Shown here piece by piece: positions 34,403 through 44,100 of a stretch of 64,000 nucleotides of DNA; within the stretch, counting starts at the first letter, position 1; each line of letters begins with the position of its first letter. Under the pieces are notes generated by a model. It did not search any database. It saw nothing but the letters and a program-made list of their open reading frames with translations, and was not told the DNA's origin. Made by a program: the position numbers and the translations under genes. This stretch comes from Sulfurisoma sediminicola (GTDB lineage Bacteria > Pseudomonadota > Gammaproteobacteria > Burkholderiales > Rhodocyclaceae), in assembly GCF_003865015.1 (NCBI RefSeq), contig NZ_BHVV01000003.1:1-64000 (forward strand), read 5' to 3'.

Positions 34403-34897
34403 TCAGCGCGTCTGGATGGGACGGCCGGTGGTGACGAACAGCAGGGTGCGCGCCTCGCGGATGTCGGCGTGCAGCGCTTCGACCAGCGGCGCATTGATGG
34501 GGCGCTCGGCGCTCCAGTCGATGATGAAGTTGGCGCCAGAGCCGCCCGAGGAGTCCGAGCGCGGCACGAACAATTCGTAGGTCCCCAGTGGTGGTATCGT
34601 CCGTGGCGCCGGCAGGTATTCGCGCAGCAGCTTGCCGTCGGTGTCGTAGTAGCGGGCGCTGGTGATCTTCAGCGTCGCCTTCATGTCGATGTTGCGGATG
34701 CTGACGTGGGTCGATACCAGGGTCTCCGAGGGCTTGCCGGTCTTGGGATTGACCTCGCCGTGGTAGAGATGCGAGTAGATCGGCAGGTAGAGCGTCTGAC
34801 CGGTCGACAGCGGCGGCGCTTCCTGGGCGAGTGCGAACTTGGCCGCGCCGGCCAGCGTCAGGGCGCAGAGAATCGCTTTCAGGCGGCGTAGCCTCAT
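34403..34897 (-). CDS. DUF3124 periplasmic protein
   Basis: A 164-residue exported protein: signal peptide to about residue 25 (ending AKFALA), then the DUF3124 signature, YLPIYSHLYHGEVNPK, STHVSIRNID, SARYYDTDGKLLREYL and GGSGANFIIDWSAE. Function unknown; the fold is predicted immunoglobulin-like. ATG 34897 starts the signal peptide. Confidence 0.85.
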   Translation of the reverse strand: MRLRRLKAILCALTLAGAAKFALAQEAPPLSTGQTLYLPIYSHLYHGEVNPKTGKPSETLVSTHVSIRNIDMKATLKITSARYYDTDGKLLREYLPAPRTIPPLGTYELFVPRSDSSGGSGANFIIDWSAERPINAPLVEALHADIREARTLLFVTTGRPIQTR

Positions 34898-35002
34898 CGT
34901 TTCATCCCGTCGGTTGTTCCTGCGGCGATGATACCCGTTCGCCGGCGACGACACGTCGCTTGCTACAATCGCCGCATCGCAACATTTTCTAGGACGCCTG
35001 TC

Positions 35003-36346
35003 ATGAACCCCCTTCTGCGGCGGCTAGCCGTTCCCTTCATCCTGCTTTTGTCCGCCGGGTCCGCCTTGGCGGCTGACGGACCGGCGGTCGCCGGCGTCCC
35101 GATCGAATTCATCCTCTTCGCGCTCACGCTGCTCGGTGTCGCCTTGTTCCACAACCAGACCTTCTACGTCGCGCTGACCGGCGTGACGGTAGTGGCGCTC
35201 TACAAGATCGCCGTGACGGGCTTCAAGACGGGCGTCGGCGTCGGCGGGTTCATTGGGCACCTCGGGCACGAATGGGTGACGCTGGCCAACCTGTTCTGCC
35301 TGCTGATGGGCTTCGCGATTCTTGCTCGTCACTTCGAGAAGAGCCATGTGCCGGTGATCCTGCCAAAATTCCTGCCCGACGACTGGCGGGGCGCTTTCCT
35401 GTTGCTGGCGATGGTCTGGGTGATTTCGAGCTTTCTCGACAACATCGCGGCGGCACTGATCGGCGGTGCGATGGCTCACCAGCTGTTCAAGGCGAAGGTG
35501 CATATCGGCTATCTCGCCGCCATCGTCGCGGCGTCGAATGCCGGCGGCGCTTTCTCCGTGGTCGGCGACACGACGACCACCATGATGTGGATCGCCGGCG
35601 TGAGCCCGGCCAGTGTTTTCGAGGCGATTATCGCCTCCACCGTGGCGCTGGCGATTTCCGGCTACGTCGCGGCGAAGCAGCAGCATGCCTACTCGCCCAT
35701 CCTCAAGAATGCCCACGAACACACCCGCGTCGACTGGGGACGTATTTTCATCGTGGCGCTGATCCTCGTCTTCGCCATGGCCACCAACATTTTCGTGAAT
35801 ATGAAAATGCCCGAGACGGCCGACCGTTTCCCCTTCATCGGCGTCGCCGTGTGGGCGGCGATCCTCGTCACCATCCCGGTGCGTCGCCATGACTGGGAAG
35901 TGCTGGGTGAATCGCTCAAGGGCACCTTCTTCCTGCTCTTCCTCGTCACCACGGCGTCGATGATGCCGGTGGAGAAGCTGCCCGCCGCATCATGGCAGAC
36001 GGCATTCGGCCTGGGTTTCGTCTCCGCGGTGTTCGACAACATCCCGCTCACCGCGTTGGCGATCAAGCAGGACGGTTACGACTGGGGCTTCCTCGCCTTC
36101 GGCGTCGGCTATGGGGGCTCGATGCTCTGGTTCGGCTCGTCGGCCGGCGTGGCGCTGTCCAACATGTATCCCGAGGCGAAGTCCGTCGGCCAGTGGCTGC
36201 GCCACGGCTGGCACGTCGCGCTGGCCTACGTCGTCGGGTTCATGTGCCTCGTATTCATCACCGGCTGGCATCCCGAGCCGCTCAACAAGGGACTCAACGC
36301 CACCCCGGCCGCCGTGGCGCCGGCGCCGACTTCTTCCGTCCATTGA
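35003..36346 (+). CDS. nhaD: NhaD-type Na+/H+ antiporter (ArsB/NhaD superfamily)
   Basis: Polytopic inner-membrane protein of 447 residues with the superfamily repeats: FLDNIAAALIGGAMA in the first half and VFDNIPLTALAIKQDGYDWG in the second, plus GGAFSVVGDTTTTMMW. It starts with a signal-like helix (to about residue 22). Probably exchanges Na+ (or Li+) for H+ at alkaline pH; a role in organic-acid transport is less likely. A C-terminal tail (PAAVAPAPTSS) coincides with a diverged copy of the dispersed repeat. The next gene starts 10 bases on. Confidence 0.85.
   Translation: MNPLLRRLAVPFILLLSAGSALAADGPAVAGVPIEFILFALTLLGVALFHNQTFYVALTGVTVVALYKIAVTGFKTGVGVGGFIGHLGHEWVTLANLFCLLMGFAILARHFEKSHVPVILPKFLPDDWRGAFLLLAMVWVISSFLDNIAAALIGGAMAHQLFKAKVHIGYLAAIVAASNAGGAFSVVGDTTTTMMWIAGVSPASVFEAIIASTVALAISGYVAAKQQHAYSPILKNAHEHTRVDWGRIFIVALILVFAMATNIFVNMKMPETADRFPFIGVAVWAAILVTIPVRRHDWEVLGESLKGTFFLLFLVTTASMMPVEKLPAASWQTAFGLGFVSAVFDNIPLTALAIKQDGYDWGFLAFGVGYGGSMLWFGSSAGVALSNMYPEAKSVGQWLRHGWHVALAYVVGFMCLVFITGWHPEPLNKGLNATPAAVAPAPTSSVH
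36308..36337 (-). repeat. Dispersed repeat, diverged copy E (nhaD 3' end)
   Basis: Plus-strand CCGTGGCGCCGGCGCCGACT followed by TCTTCC, related to the exact copies (consensus CCGTGCCGCCAGCGCCGACT plus TTTT). It forms the last residues of NhaD. Confidence 0.35.
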
Positions 36347-36356
36347 AAGGCCCGCC

Positions 36357-36791
36357 ATGAGGTTTCTGACCCTGATCGCCGCCGTTCTCCTCTTCCCCGG
36401 GCCGGCCGTGGCGCAGAAGGCGCATGTCGCGAGCGTCGACGGCGAGGACATGGCTCGCCAGATCGTCGTTCAGTCGACGCGCGAGGATGTCGCCGCCAAC
36501 GATGCGCGAGTGGCCAAGGTACGCGGCTGGCTCGACAAGGCCGTGAAGAACAGCGGCGAGAGCGAGCGAGCGGTCGCCGCGGCCTGCGAGCGTTCGGCGC
36601 GCTATTTCTTCGACCTCACTAAGTCCCGCGCCACGGCGCAGGAAATGCTCGAGGCGGTGGCGACCCACGGCCGCGCCGGCAAGGCGATGCAGGAAACGCT
36701 CGCCGACTACATCAAGGTCCGCCGTCAGGTTGCCGGCATGACCCACGCGGCGGCGATGGCCGCCATGGCCTACTCGGTCACGGGCCGCTAG
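36357..36791 (+). CDS. Hypothetical exported protein
   Basis: A 144-residue protein with a signal peptide (MRFLTLIAAVLLFPGPAVAQ) and a largely helical, charged remainder with one cysteine (AACERSARYFFDLTKSRATA). No family recognised. It is wedged between nhaD (10 bases) and a second cation:proton antiporter (3 bases), so it is very likely co-transcribed and could be an accessory of these transporters. Confidence 0.7.
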   Translation: MRFLTLIAAVLLFPGPAVAQKAHVASVDGEDMARQIVVQSTREDVAANDARVAKVRGWLDKAVKNSGESERAVAAACERSARYFFDLTKSRATAQEMLEAVATHGRAGKAMQETLADYIKVRRQVAGMTHAAAMAAMAYSVTGR

Positions 36792-36794
36792 CCC

Positions 36795-38147
36795 ATGTTC
36801 GCACGTGCTCGGCCCTGGCTGATCGGCGCGGCAGCCCTGAGCCTTGCGCTGCCGGCGCTCGCGGCAGGCGGCGGCGCCGTCGGCGAGAACCTGCTGTGGC
36901 TCGCGCTGATCCTGATGAGCGCGCGGCTGTTCGCGCCGCTGGCCCAGCGCATCGGCTTTCCCGCGGTGCTCGGCGAACTGCTCCTCGGCGTGCTGCTCGG
37001 CAATCTCTCGCTCCTGGGCGTCGGCCTTTTCGACACCATCGCGAAGGATCCGATCATTGCCTTCCTCGCCGAGCTCGGCGTGGTCGTGCTGCTGCTGCAG
37101 ATCGGCCTCGAGACGCGCCTGGCCGACCTCGTCAAGGTCGGCGGCCGCGCCTTCGCCGTCGGCAGCGTCGGCATCGTGGTTCCCTTCGCTCTCGGTGCCT
37201 TCGTCGTCGGGCCGTTGCTGTTGCCGGGGGCTTCGCAGAACACCTATCTCTTCCTCGGCGCGACGCTTGCCGCCACGTCCGTCGGCATCACCGGCCGCGT
37301 CTTCCGCGACCTCGGCAGGCTCGGCACGCCGGCGGCGCGCATCGTGCTTGGTGCGGCGGTGATCGACGACGTGCTCGGCCTGGTGATTCTCGCCGTGGTG
37401 TCGAGCCTGGTGCAGGCCGGCTCGGTCAGCCTCGGCGAGGTTGGCGGCATCATCGCCAAGGCGGTTGGCTTCCTCGCCGGCAGCATCTGGATCGGGCGCA
37501 TGATCGCGCCGCACTCCTCGCGCTGGCTGGCGCGCCTCGATGCCGGCCCCTCGATGCTGTTCGCCCAGGTTCTCGCTACCGGTCTGGCGCTCGCCTGGCT
37601 GGCGCATGCGATCGGCCTCGCGCCGATCATCGGGGCCTTCGCCGCCGGCCTGCTGTTCGAGCCGCTGTTCCTCAAGGACTTCGACCGGCCGCTGATCGTG
37701 CGCGAGATCGAGCCGCTGTTGCCTGCCGGCGACAAGGATCTTGCCGAGAAACTGCGCCCGATATTGATCAAGCACACCGGCCACCAGCACGAACTGATGA
37801 TCGAGCCGATCGGCTATTTCTTCGTCCCGGTGTTCTTCGTGCTGACCGGCATGCAGGTCGACCTGCGCACCCTCGCCGATCCGGCCATCGTCGCCGTGGC
37901 GCTGGGGGTGACCGCCGCGGCCGTTGTCGGCAAGCTCGTCGCCGGCTATTTCGCCGGGCCGGTCGGGCGCTGGGTCGTCGGCTGGGGGATGGTGCCGCGC
38001 GGCGAGGTCGGCCTGATTTTCGCCATGGTCGGCAAGCAGCTCGGCGTGATGGGCGAGGCGATGTTTTCGGTCATCGTCATCATGGTGATCCTCACGACGC
38101 TGGTCACGCCGCCGGTGCTGACGCTGCTGCTGCGGCGCCAGGATTGA
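36795..38147 (+). CDS. Cation:proton antiporter (CPA2, no RCK domain)
   Basis: A 450-residue antiporter with a leading signal-like helix and about twelve membrane helices: GFPAVLGELLLGVLLGN, ELGVVVLLLQIGLETRL, GATLAATSVGITGRVF, GAAVIDDVLGLVILAVV and MVPRGEVGLIFAMVG. It lacks the cytosolic nucleotide-binding domain of the Kef protein at 30537. Third gene of an nhaD-hypothetical-antiporter unit. Its stop codon leads directly into a copy of the dispersed repeat. Confidence 0.9.
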   Translation: MFARARPWLIGAAALSLALPALAAGGGAVGENLLWLALILMSARLFAPLAQRIGFPAVLGELLLGVLLGNLSLLGVGLFDTIAKDPIIAFLAELGVVVLLLQIGLETRLADLVKVGGRAFAVGSVGIVVPFALGAFVVGPLLLPGASQNTYLFLGATLAATSVGITGRVFRDLGRLGTPAARIVLGAAVIDDVLGLVILAVVSSLVQAGSVSLGEVGGIIAKAVGFLAGSIWIGRMIAPHSSRWLARLDAGPSMLFAQVLATGLALAWLAHAIGLAPIIGAFAAGLLFEPLFLKDFDRPLIVREIEPLLPAGDKDLAEKLRPILIKHTGHQHELMIEPIGYFFVPVFFVLTGMQVDLRTLADPAIVAVALGVTAAAVVGKLVAGYFAGPVGRWVVGWGMVPRGEVGLIFAMVGKQLGVMGEAMFSVIVIMVILTTLVTPPVLTLLLRRQD

Positions 38148-38175
38148 AAAAATCGGCACCGGTGGCACGCCGGCG
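38145..38175 (+). repeat. Dispersed repeat, diverged copy D (antiporter 3' end)
   Basis: Begins with the stop codon: TGAAAAAATCGGCACCGGTG then GCACGCCGG, close to copy B (TGAAAAAGTCGGCGCTGGCG then GCACGG). Same position relative to a stop codon. Confidence 0.45.
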
Positions 38176-38179
38176 TAAG

Positions 38180-38213
38180 TTGTGTGCAAACGGCGACGAC
38201 TAGAATCGGCCGA
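38180..38213 (+). promoter_or_regulatory. Promoter giving a leaderless MFS transcript
   Basis: TTGTGT (38180-38185), 15-base spacer, TAGAAT (38201-38206). The ATG is 7 bases beyond the -10, where transcription would start, and there is no Shine-Dalgarno sequence. Confidence 0.45.
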
Positions 38214-39499
38214 TGTCCATCTTTACGCCCGAGCATAGACGCCGCCGCCTGCTGATGCTGGCGGTCGTGGTCTGCGCCTACGTCCTTTCCTTCTTCCAGC
38301 GTTTCGCCCCGGCCGGCATCGCGCAGGATCTCGCCGCCGCCTTCCAGACATCCGCGGCTTCGCTCGGCGTGTTGGCGGCCACTTACTTCTACGTCTACAC
38401 GGTCATGCAGGTGCCGACCGGAATACTGGTCGACACCCTGGGGCCGCGCCGGATTCTGGCGCTGGGCGGCCTGGTCGCCGGGGGCGGCAGCGTGCTGTTC
38501 GGCATGGCGGGCACGCTTGACGGCGCGTTGATGGGACGAACGCTGATCGGCCTCGGCGTGTCGGTGACCTTCATCGCCATGCTCAAGATCATCGCCGTCT
38601 GGTTCGAGGAGCATCGCTTCGCCACGGTCGTCGGCTTGTCGATGCTGGTCGGCAACCTCGGCTCGGTGCTCGCGGGGGCTCCGCTGTCGGCGCTGGCGCA
38701 GGCCACGGGCTGGCGCGGGGTCTTCGTCGGCGTCGGCATCGTGTCGCTGATACTCGGCGTGCTGTGCTGGCTGCTGGTGCGTGATCGGCCGGGAAACGGA
38801 GGAACCGTCCACGCGACCGCTCCGACCTTCGATCGCACGGTGATCTTCGGCGGGCTGCTGCGCGTGCTGAAGAACCGCGCCACCTGGCCCGCTGCGGCGC
38901 TGAACTTCGGTGTTTCCGGCAGCTTCTTCGCCTTCGGCGGGCTCTGGGCGACGCCCTTCCTGGTGCAGGGCATGGGTATGAGCCGGGCGACCGCGACGGC
39001 ACACCTGTCGCTGTATTTCGCCGGCTTCGCCGTCGGCTGCCTCCTCGTCGGCTCGCTCTCGGACCGCCTGCGTCGCCGGAAGCCGGTGATCATCCTGAGC
39101 TCGCATCTACTCGGACTGATCTGGCTGTTCTGGCTGTCGGGCATCGTGCCGCCGCCGGCCGTCAGCTACGCCCTGTTCGCGCTGATGGGGCTGACGACCG
39201 CGAGCTTCACCCTGAGCTGGGCCTGTGCCAAGGAGGTCAATCCGCCGGCGCTGTCGGGGATGTCCACCTCGGTCACCAATATGGGAGGCTTTCTCGCCGG
39301 CGCGCTGCTGCAGCCGGCGGTCGGCTGGGTCATGGACAGGCGCTGGTCGGGGGCGATGGCCGAGGGCGTGCGCCTCTACGTCCTCGACGACTATCGCTGG
39401 GGCTTCACCCTGCTCGCCGCGGCGGCCTGGTTCGGCGCGCTCGCCGCCTGGCGCATCCGCGAGACCCACTGCCGCAACATCTGGCAGGAGAACGACTGA
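38213..39499 (+). CDS. MFS transporter
   Basis: Major facilitator of 428 residues with twelve predicted helices. The loop 2-3 motif is recognisable as GILVDTLGPRRIL and its second-half counterpart as GSLSDRLRRRKPVII. MQVPTGILVD and the Asn-free first helix are typical of the NNP/ACS-like or NarK-neighbouring branches, but the substrate cannot be stated. Apparently leaderless (see the promoter entry). It stands alone. Confidence 0.88.
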   Translation: MSIFTPEHRRRRLLMLAVVVCAYVLSFFQRFAPAGIAQDLAAAFQTSAASLGVLAATYFYVYTVMQVPTGILVDTLGPRRILALGGLVAGGGSVLFGMAGTLDGALMGRTLIGLGVSVTFIAMLKIIAVWFEEHRFATVVGLSMLVGNLGSVLAGAPLSALAQATGWRGVFVGVGIVSLILGVLCWLLVRDRPGNGGTVHATAPTFDRTVIFGGLLRVLKNRATWPAAALNFGVSGSFFAFGGLWATPFLVQGMGMSRATATAHLSLYFAGFAVGCLLVGSLSDRLRRRKPVIILSSHLLGLIWLFWLSGIVPPPAVSYALFALMGLTTASFTLSWACAKEVNPPALSGMSTSVTNMGGFLAGALLQPAVGWVMDRRWSGAMAEGVRLYVLDDYRWGFTLLAAAAWFGALAAWRIRETHCRNIWQEND

Positions 39500-39609
39500 T
39501 TCGGTGGCAGAATGACTTGAAACAGGAGGTGGCGGGCTCAATGTCCTGAATCTGGCCATTTTTCCGTTCCGCCGGGGCGGGGCCGCAAACCAAGCGAGGA
39601 GAAGGATAA

Positions 39610-39969
39610 ATGAGCAAGGGCATCATCCTGTTCGGCCATGGCGCCCGCAACCCCGACTGGGCCCAGCCCTTCCACCGCATCCGTGCCTCGATGGAGCGCC
39701 AGCAGCCCGGCGTCCTGATCGAACTCGGCTTCCTCGAACTGATGCGGCCGACGCTGGACGAGGCGATCGACAGCCTCGCCGGCAAGGGGGCGACCGAAAT
39801 CACCATCGTGCCGATCTTCATGGCGGCCGGCAGCCATATCAAGAAAGACCTGCCGCTGATGGTCGGCTCGGCCCTCGATCGCCACCCGAACCTGAGCGTC
39901 GACATTTCTGCGCCCGTCGGGGAGGCTGACTATGTCATTGATGCAATGGCACAATATGCCTTGAATTGA
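39610..39969 (+). CDS. cbiX: CbiX/SirB-type sirohydrochlorin chelatase, single domain
   Basis: Inserts Co2+ or Fe2+ into sirohydrochlorin on the way to cobalamin or sirohaem. At 119 residues it is the short single-domain form that works as a dimer. His10 in LFGHGARNPDW and the second His in MAAGSHIKKDLP are the metal-binding residues. GAGGAGAAGG precedes the ATG. No other cobalamin or sirohaem gene is adjacent. Confidence 0.88.
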   Translation: MSKGIILFGHGARNPDWAQPFHRIRASMERQQPGVLIELGFLELMRPTLDEAIDSLAGKGATEITIVPIFMAAGSHIKKDLPLMVGSALDRHPNLSVDISAPVGEADYVIDAMAQYALN

Positions 39970-39991
39970 GCTTGGCGGCAGGGGTGATGGC

Positions 39992-40019
39992 TTGATATTT
40001 TCGAATATAAGCATATACT
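39992..40019 (+). promoter_or_regulatory. Promoter and operator of the RND operon
   Basis: TTGATA (39992-39997), 16-base spacer, TATACT (40014-40019): both one base from consensus. The spacer contains the inverted repeat ATATT-TTCG-AATAT (39995-40008), similar to ArsR-family operators. Transcription would start at about 40026-40028, at the ATG itself. Confidence 0.6.
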
Positions 40020-40027
40020 AATACGCC

Positions 40028-41107
40028 ATGAATATTCCGACCCTTCCTTCCTTCCGCCGCAGCCAGCTGCTGATCGCGCTGCTCGCCGGCGTCGGCCTGG
40101 CCGCTGCCGGCGTCATGGCGCAGGCCCCGGCCGACAAGACGGCCACAGCCCATGCGGCCCCGGCTGCTCCTGCCGGCCTGGAGACCGAAGTGGCCCAGCA
40201 GCGCGAGGTGGATCTGAGCTATGCGGCCGAGGCCGTGGTCGAGGCCGTGCGCCAGGCGACGGTCGCGGCACAGGTGCAGGGCCGGGTGGTGGAGGTGCGT
40301 GCCGATGCCGGCGCGCAGGTCACACTGGGGCAGCCGCTGATGCGCATCGATGCCCGCGAGGCCGGCGAGAATGCCGCCGCGGCCCAGGCGCAATTGGTGC
40401 AGGCCAAGGCCCAATACGAGCGCACCCGGAACCTCGTCGCGCAGAAGTTCATGAGCCAGGCGGCGCTGGATCAGGCCGAGGCCGCCTACAAGGCGGCGCA
40501 GGCTGCCGCCGGTGCCAGCGGCGCGACGCTGTCCCACGCGCTGGTGACGGCGCCGATCGCCGGCATCGTGAGCGAGCGCCACACGGAACTCGGCGAAATG
40601 GCGGCCCCGGGCAAGCCGCTGATCACGGTCTTCGACCCCAAGGGCATGCGCGTGATCGCCAGCGTGCCGCAGTTCAAGCTTGCCGAAATCCGCAAGGCGG
40701 GCAAGGCCAGGGTGGAGTTTCCCGAGTCCGGACTATGGGTCGACGCCACGCGGGTCGAGATCCTGCCTGCCGCTGATCCCCGCTCCCACACCATCACCGC
40801 GCGCCTCTACCTGCCCGAAAATCTGGCGGGGGTCATTCCCGGCATGGCCGCGCGCGCCCATTTCGTCGCGGGCCAGGGCGCCAAGCTGACCGTGCCGCCG
40901 GGCGCGGTGCTGCGCCGCGGCGAGGTGACGGGCGTTTACGTCGTCGACGACAAGAACACGCCGCACCTGCGCCAGGTGCGGCTCGGCGAAGCCGTCGCCG
41001 GCGGCCGCCTCGAGGTGCTTTCCGGCATCAGGCCCGGCGACAAGGTCGTGCTCGATCCGGTCAAGGCCGGCATCGCGCTGAAGCAGTCCGCAGCGACCGC
41101 CAAATAA
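40028..41107 (+). CDS. RND efflux periplasmic adaptor (membrane fusion protein)
   Basis: Links an inner-membrane RND pump to the outer membrane, 359 residues. N-terminal signal sequence (SQLLIALLAGVGLAAAGVMA), a lipoyl half (QVQGRVVEVRADAGAQVTLGQPL), a short helical hairpin, the second lipoyl half (TAPIAGIVSERHTELGE), then beta-barrel and membrane-proximal domains. No Shine-Dalgarno sequence precedes ATG 40028, and the promoter places the mRNA start there, so translation is probably leaderless. The pump gene follows after 14 bases. Confidence 0.92.
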   Translation: MNIPTLPSFRRSQLLIALLAGVGLAAAGVMAQAPADKTATAHAAPAAPAGLETEVAQQREVDLSYAAEAVVEAVRQATVAAQVQGRVVEVRADAGAQVTLGQPLMRIDAREAGENAAAAQAQLVQAKAQYERTRNLVAQKFMSQAALDQAEAAYKAAQAAAGASGATLSHALVTAPIAGIVSERHTELGEMAAPGKPLITVFDPKGMRVIASVPQFKLAEIRKAGKARVEFPESGLWVDATRVEILPAADPRSHTITARLYLPENLAGVIPGMAARAHFVAGQGAKLTVPPGAVLRRGEVTGVYVVDDKNTPHLRQVRLGEAVAGGRLEVLSGIRPGDKVVLDPVKAGIALKQSAATAK

Positions 41108-41121
41108 CCGGGGGCTGAGTC

Positions 41122-44100
41122 ATGGGCATCTCCGGACGCATTGCCGCGCTGTTCCTGCGCAACTCGATGACGCCGCTCTTGGCGTTGATCGCCATGCTGC
41201 TCGGCATCTTCGCCACGCTGGTCACGCCGCGCGAGGAAGAGCCGCAGATCAACGTCACCATGGCCAACGTCTTCATCCCCTTCCCGGGAGCGTCGGCACG
41301 CGACGTCGAGCAGCTCGTCGCCCGACCGGCGGAACAGGTCTTGTCCCGCATCGCCGGCATCGAACACGTCTATTCGATGTCCCGTCCCGGCATGGCCGTG
41401 ATCACCGTGCAGTACCTGGTCGGGGAGGACCCGATCCAGGCGCTGGTGCGCCTCTACGACACCATCAACGCCAACAGCGACTGGCTCTCGCCCAATCTCG
41501 GCGTGCTGCCGGCCATCGTCAAGCCCAAGGGCATCGACGACGTGCCCATCGTCACCCTGACTTTCTGGAGCGACGATCCCAGCAAATCCGGCTTCGACCT
41601 GCAGCAGGTGGCGCGTGCCGCCGAGATCGACTTGAAGCGCATTCCCGGCACCCGCGACGTCGCCACCATCGGCGGGCCCGGCCACGTGATCCGCGTCACC
41701 ATGAATTCCGACCGCATGAGCGCCCACGGCGTCACGGCGCAGGATCTCAAGAATGCCTTGCAGGTGTCCAACGCCTCGCAGCCCGCGGGCAGCCTCGTCA
41801 CCGGCAACCGCGAGATCATGGTGCAGACAGGCACCTTCATCGAGTCGGCCGCCGACGTCAAGCGCCTGGTGGTCGGCGTGTATGACGGCAAGCCGGTGTT
41901 CATGGCCGACGTCGCGAAGATCGAGGACGGTCCCGACATCGCCAAGCGCTACGTCTGGCATGGCCTGGGCAAGGACGCCGGCACCCAGGGCGAGCATCGC
42001 GCCGGCTACGAATCGCCGGCCGTTACACTGTCGATCTCGAAGAAGCCCGGCGTCAATGCCGCCGACGTCGCCAGTCAGGTCATCGCCCGCGCCAATGCGC
42101 TCAAGGGCACGGTGATTCCAGAGGGCGTCGATTTCTCGGTGACGCGCAACTACGGCGAGACGGCTACCGACAAGGCGCAGAAGCTGATCGGCAAGCTGGT
42201 CTTCGCGACGGCCTTCGTCGTGCTGCTGGTGCTGTTCGCGCTGGGCAGGCGGGAAGCGGTCATCGTCGGCGTGGCCGTGACGCTGACGCTGGCCGCCACC
42301 CTCTTCGCCTCCTGGGCCTGGGGCTTCACCCTCAACCGCGTTTCGCTGTTCGCGCTCATCTTCTCCATCGGCATCCTGGTCGACGACGCCATCGTCGTGG
42401 TCGAGAACATCCACCGCTGGCACACCCTCTATCCGGAGAGGAAGCTCTACGAAATCATCCCCGGCGCGGTCGACGAGGTCGGCGGACCCACCATCCTCGC
42501 CACCTTCACCGTCATCGCCGCGCTGCTGCCGATGGCCTTCGTCTCGGGCCTCATGGGCCCCTACATGAGCCCGATCCCGATCAACGCCTCGATGGGCATG
42601 TTCATCTCGCTGGCCATCGCCTTCGTCATCACGCCCTGGCTGGCGCTGAAGCTGATGAAGCCGGCGGAACATGGTCATGGCGCCGAGGACGGGACCACGG
42701 CGAAGCTGATGACGCTGTTCCACCGTGTCTTGCCGCGCTTCCTCGACGAGCGCACCGGCCGCGCGGCGCGGCGCAAGCTGTGGATAGGCATCGTGCTGGC
42801 CATCTTCGCCTCGGTCTCGCTCGGCGTATTCAAGCTGGTGGTGCTGAAGATGCTGCCCTTCGACAACAAGAGCGAATTCCAGGTCGTGCTCGACATGCCG
42901 GTGGGCACGCCGCTGGAGGACACCGCGCGGGTGCTGCGCGAGATCTCCGCCTACCTCGCGACGGTCGAGGAGGTGAAGGATTACCAGGCCTACGCCGGCG
43001 CCGCCAGCCCGATCAACTTCAACGGCCTGGTGCGCCAGTACTACCTGCGCAGCAATCCGGAGATGGGCGACATCCAGGTCAATCTGGTCGACAAGAAGCA
43101 TCGCCACCGCCAGAGCCACGAGGTTGCCGTCGGCGTGCGCAAGACCGTCGTCGAGATCGCCGCGAAGGCGGGCGGCAACGCCAAGATCGTGGAAGTGCCG
43201 CCGGGACCGCCGGTGATGTCGCCGATCGTCGCCGAGGTATACGGCCCCGAGTATGCGGGCCAGGTCGAGGTGGCGAAGAAGGTGCGCCAGGCCTTCGAAA
43301 GCAGCGCCGACATCTACGACGTGGACGACTCGGTCGACGAGGCCGCCGACAAGATGGTGCTGCGCGTGAACCAGGCCAAGGCCGCCCAGCTCGGCGTGGC
43401 GCAGAAGGACATCGTCGAGACCGTGCGCATGGGGCTGACCGGCGAGGACGTGACGCCGGTGCATGGCGCCGACGCCAAGTACGAGATCCCCGTACGCATC
43501 ACCCTGCCGGCCGAGCGGCAGGACTCGCTCGACCAGTTGCTCAAGCTCAAGGTGCGCGCGATGGCCGCCTATGGCGGCAAGATGGTGCCGATCTCCGAAC
43601 TGGTCGAGGTGAAGAAGGATCTGCGCGAAAAGGTCGTCTACCACAAGGACCTGCTGCCGGTGGTCTATGTCTTCGGCGACATGGGCGGCAAGCTCGACTC
43701 CCCGCTCTACGGCATGTTCGAAATCCGCTCGAAGCTGAAGGACCTGCCCCTGCTCCAGGGCGGCACCCTCGGCGAACACTTCATCACCCAGCCGAGGGAT
43801 CCCTATGCCGGCTACACCATAAAGTGGGACGGCGAGTGGCAGGTCACCTACGAGACCTTCCGCGACATGGGCATCGCCTACGCGGTGGGCCTGGTGCTGA
43901 TCTACCTGCTGGTGGTGGCGCAGTTCAAGTCCTATCTGGTGCCGCTGATCATCATGGCACCGATCCCGCTCACCATCATCGGCGTGATGCCCGGTCACGC
44001 CCTGCTCGGCGCGCAATTCACGGCGACCTCGATGATCGGCATGATCGCACTGGCCGGCATCATTGTGCGCAACTCCATCCTGCTCGTCGACTTCATCAAC

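Noticed and set aside
36294-38189. A 631-codon minus-strand open frame opposite the antiporter
   Set aside because: Arg/Glu/Asp/His-rich shadow with no start signal or domain.
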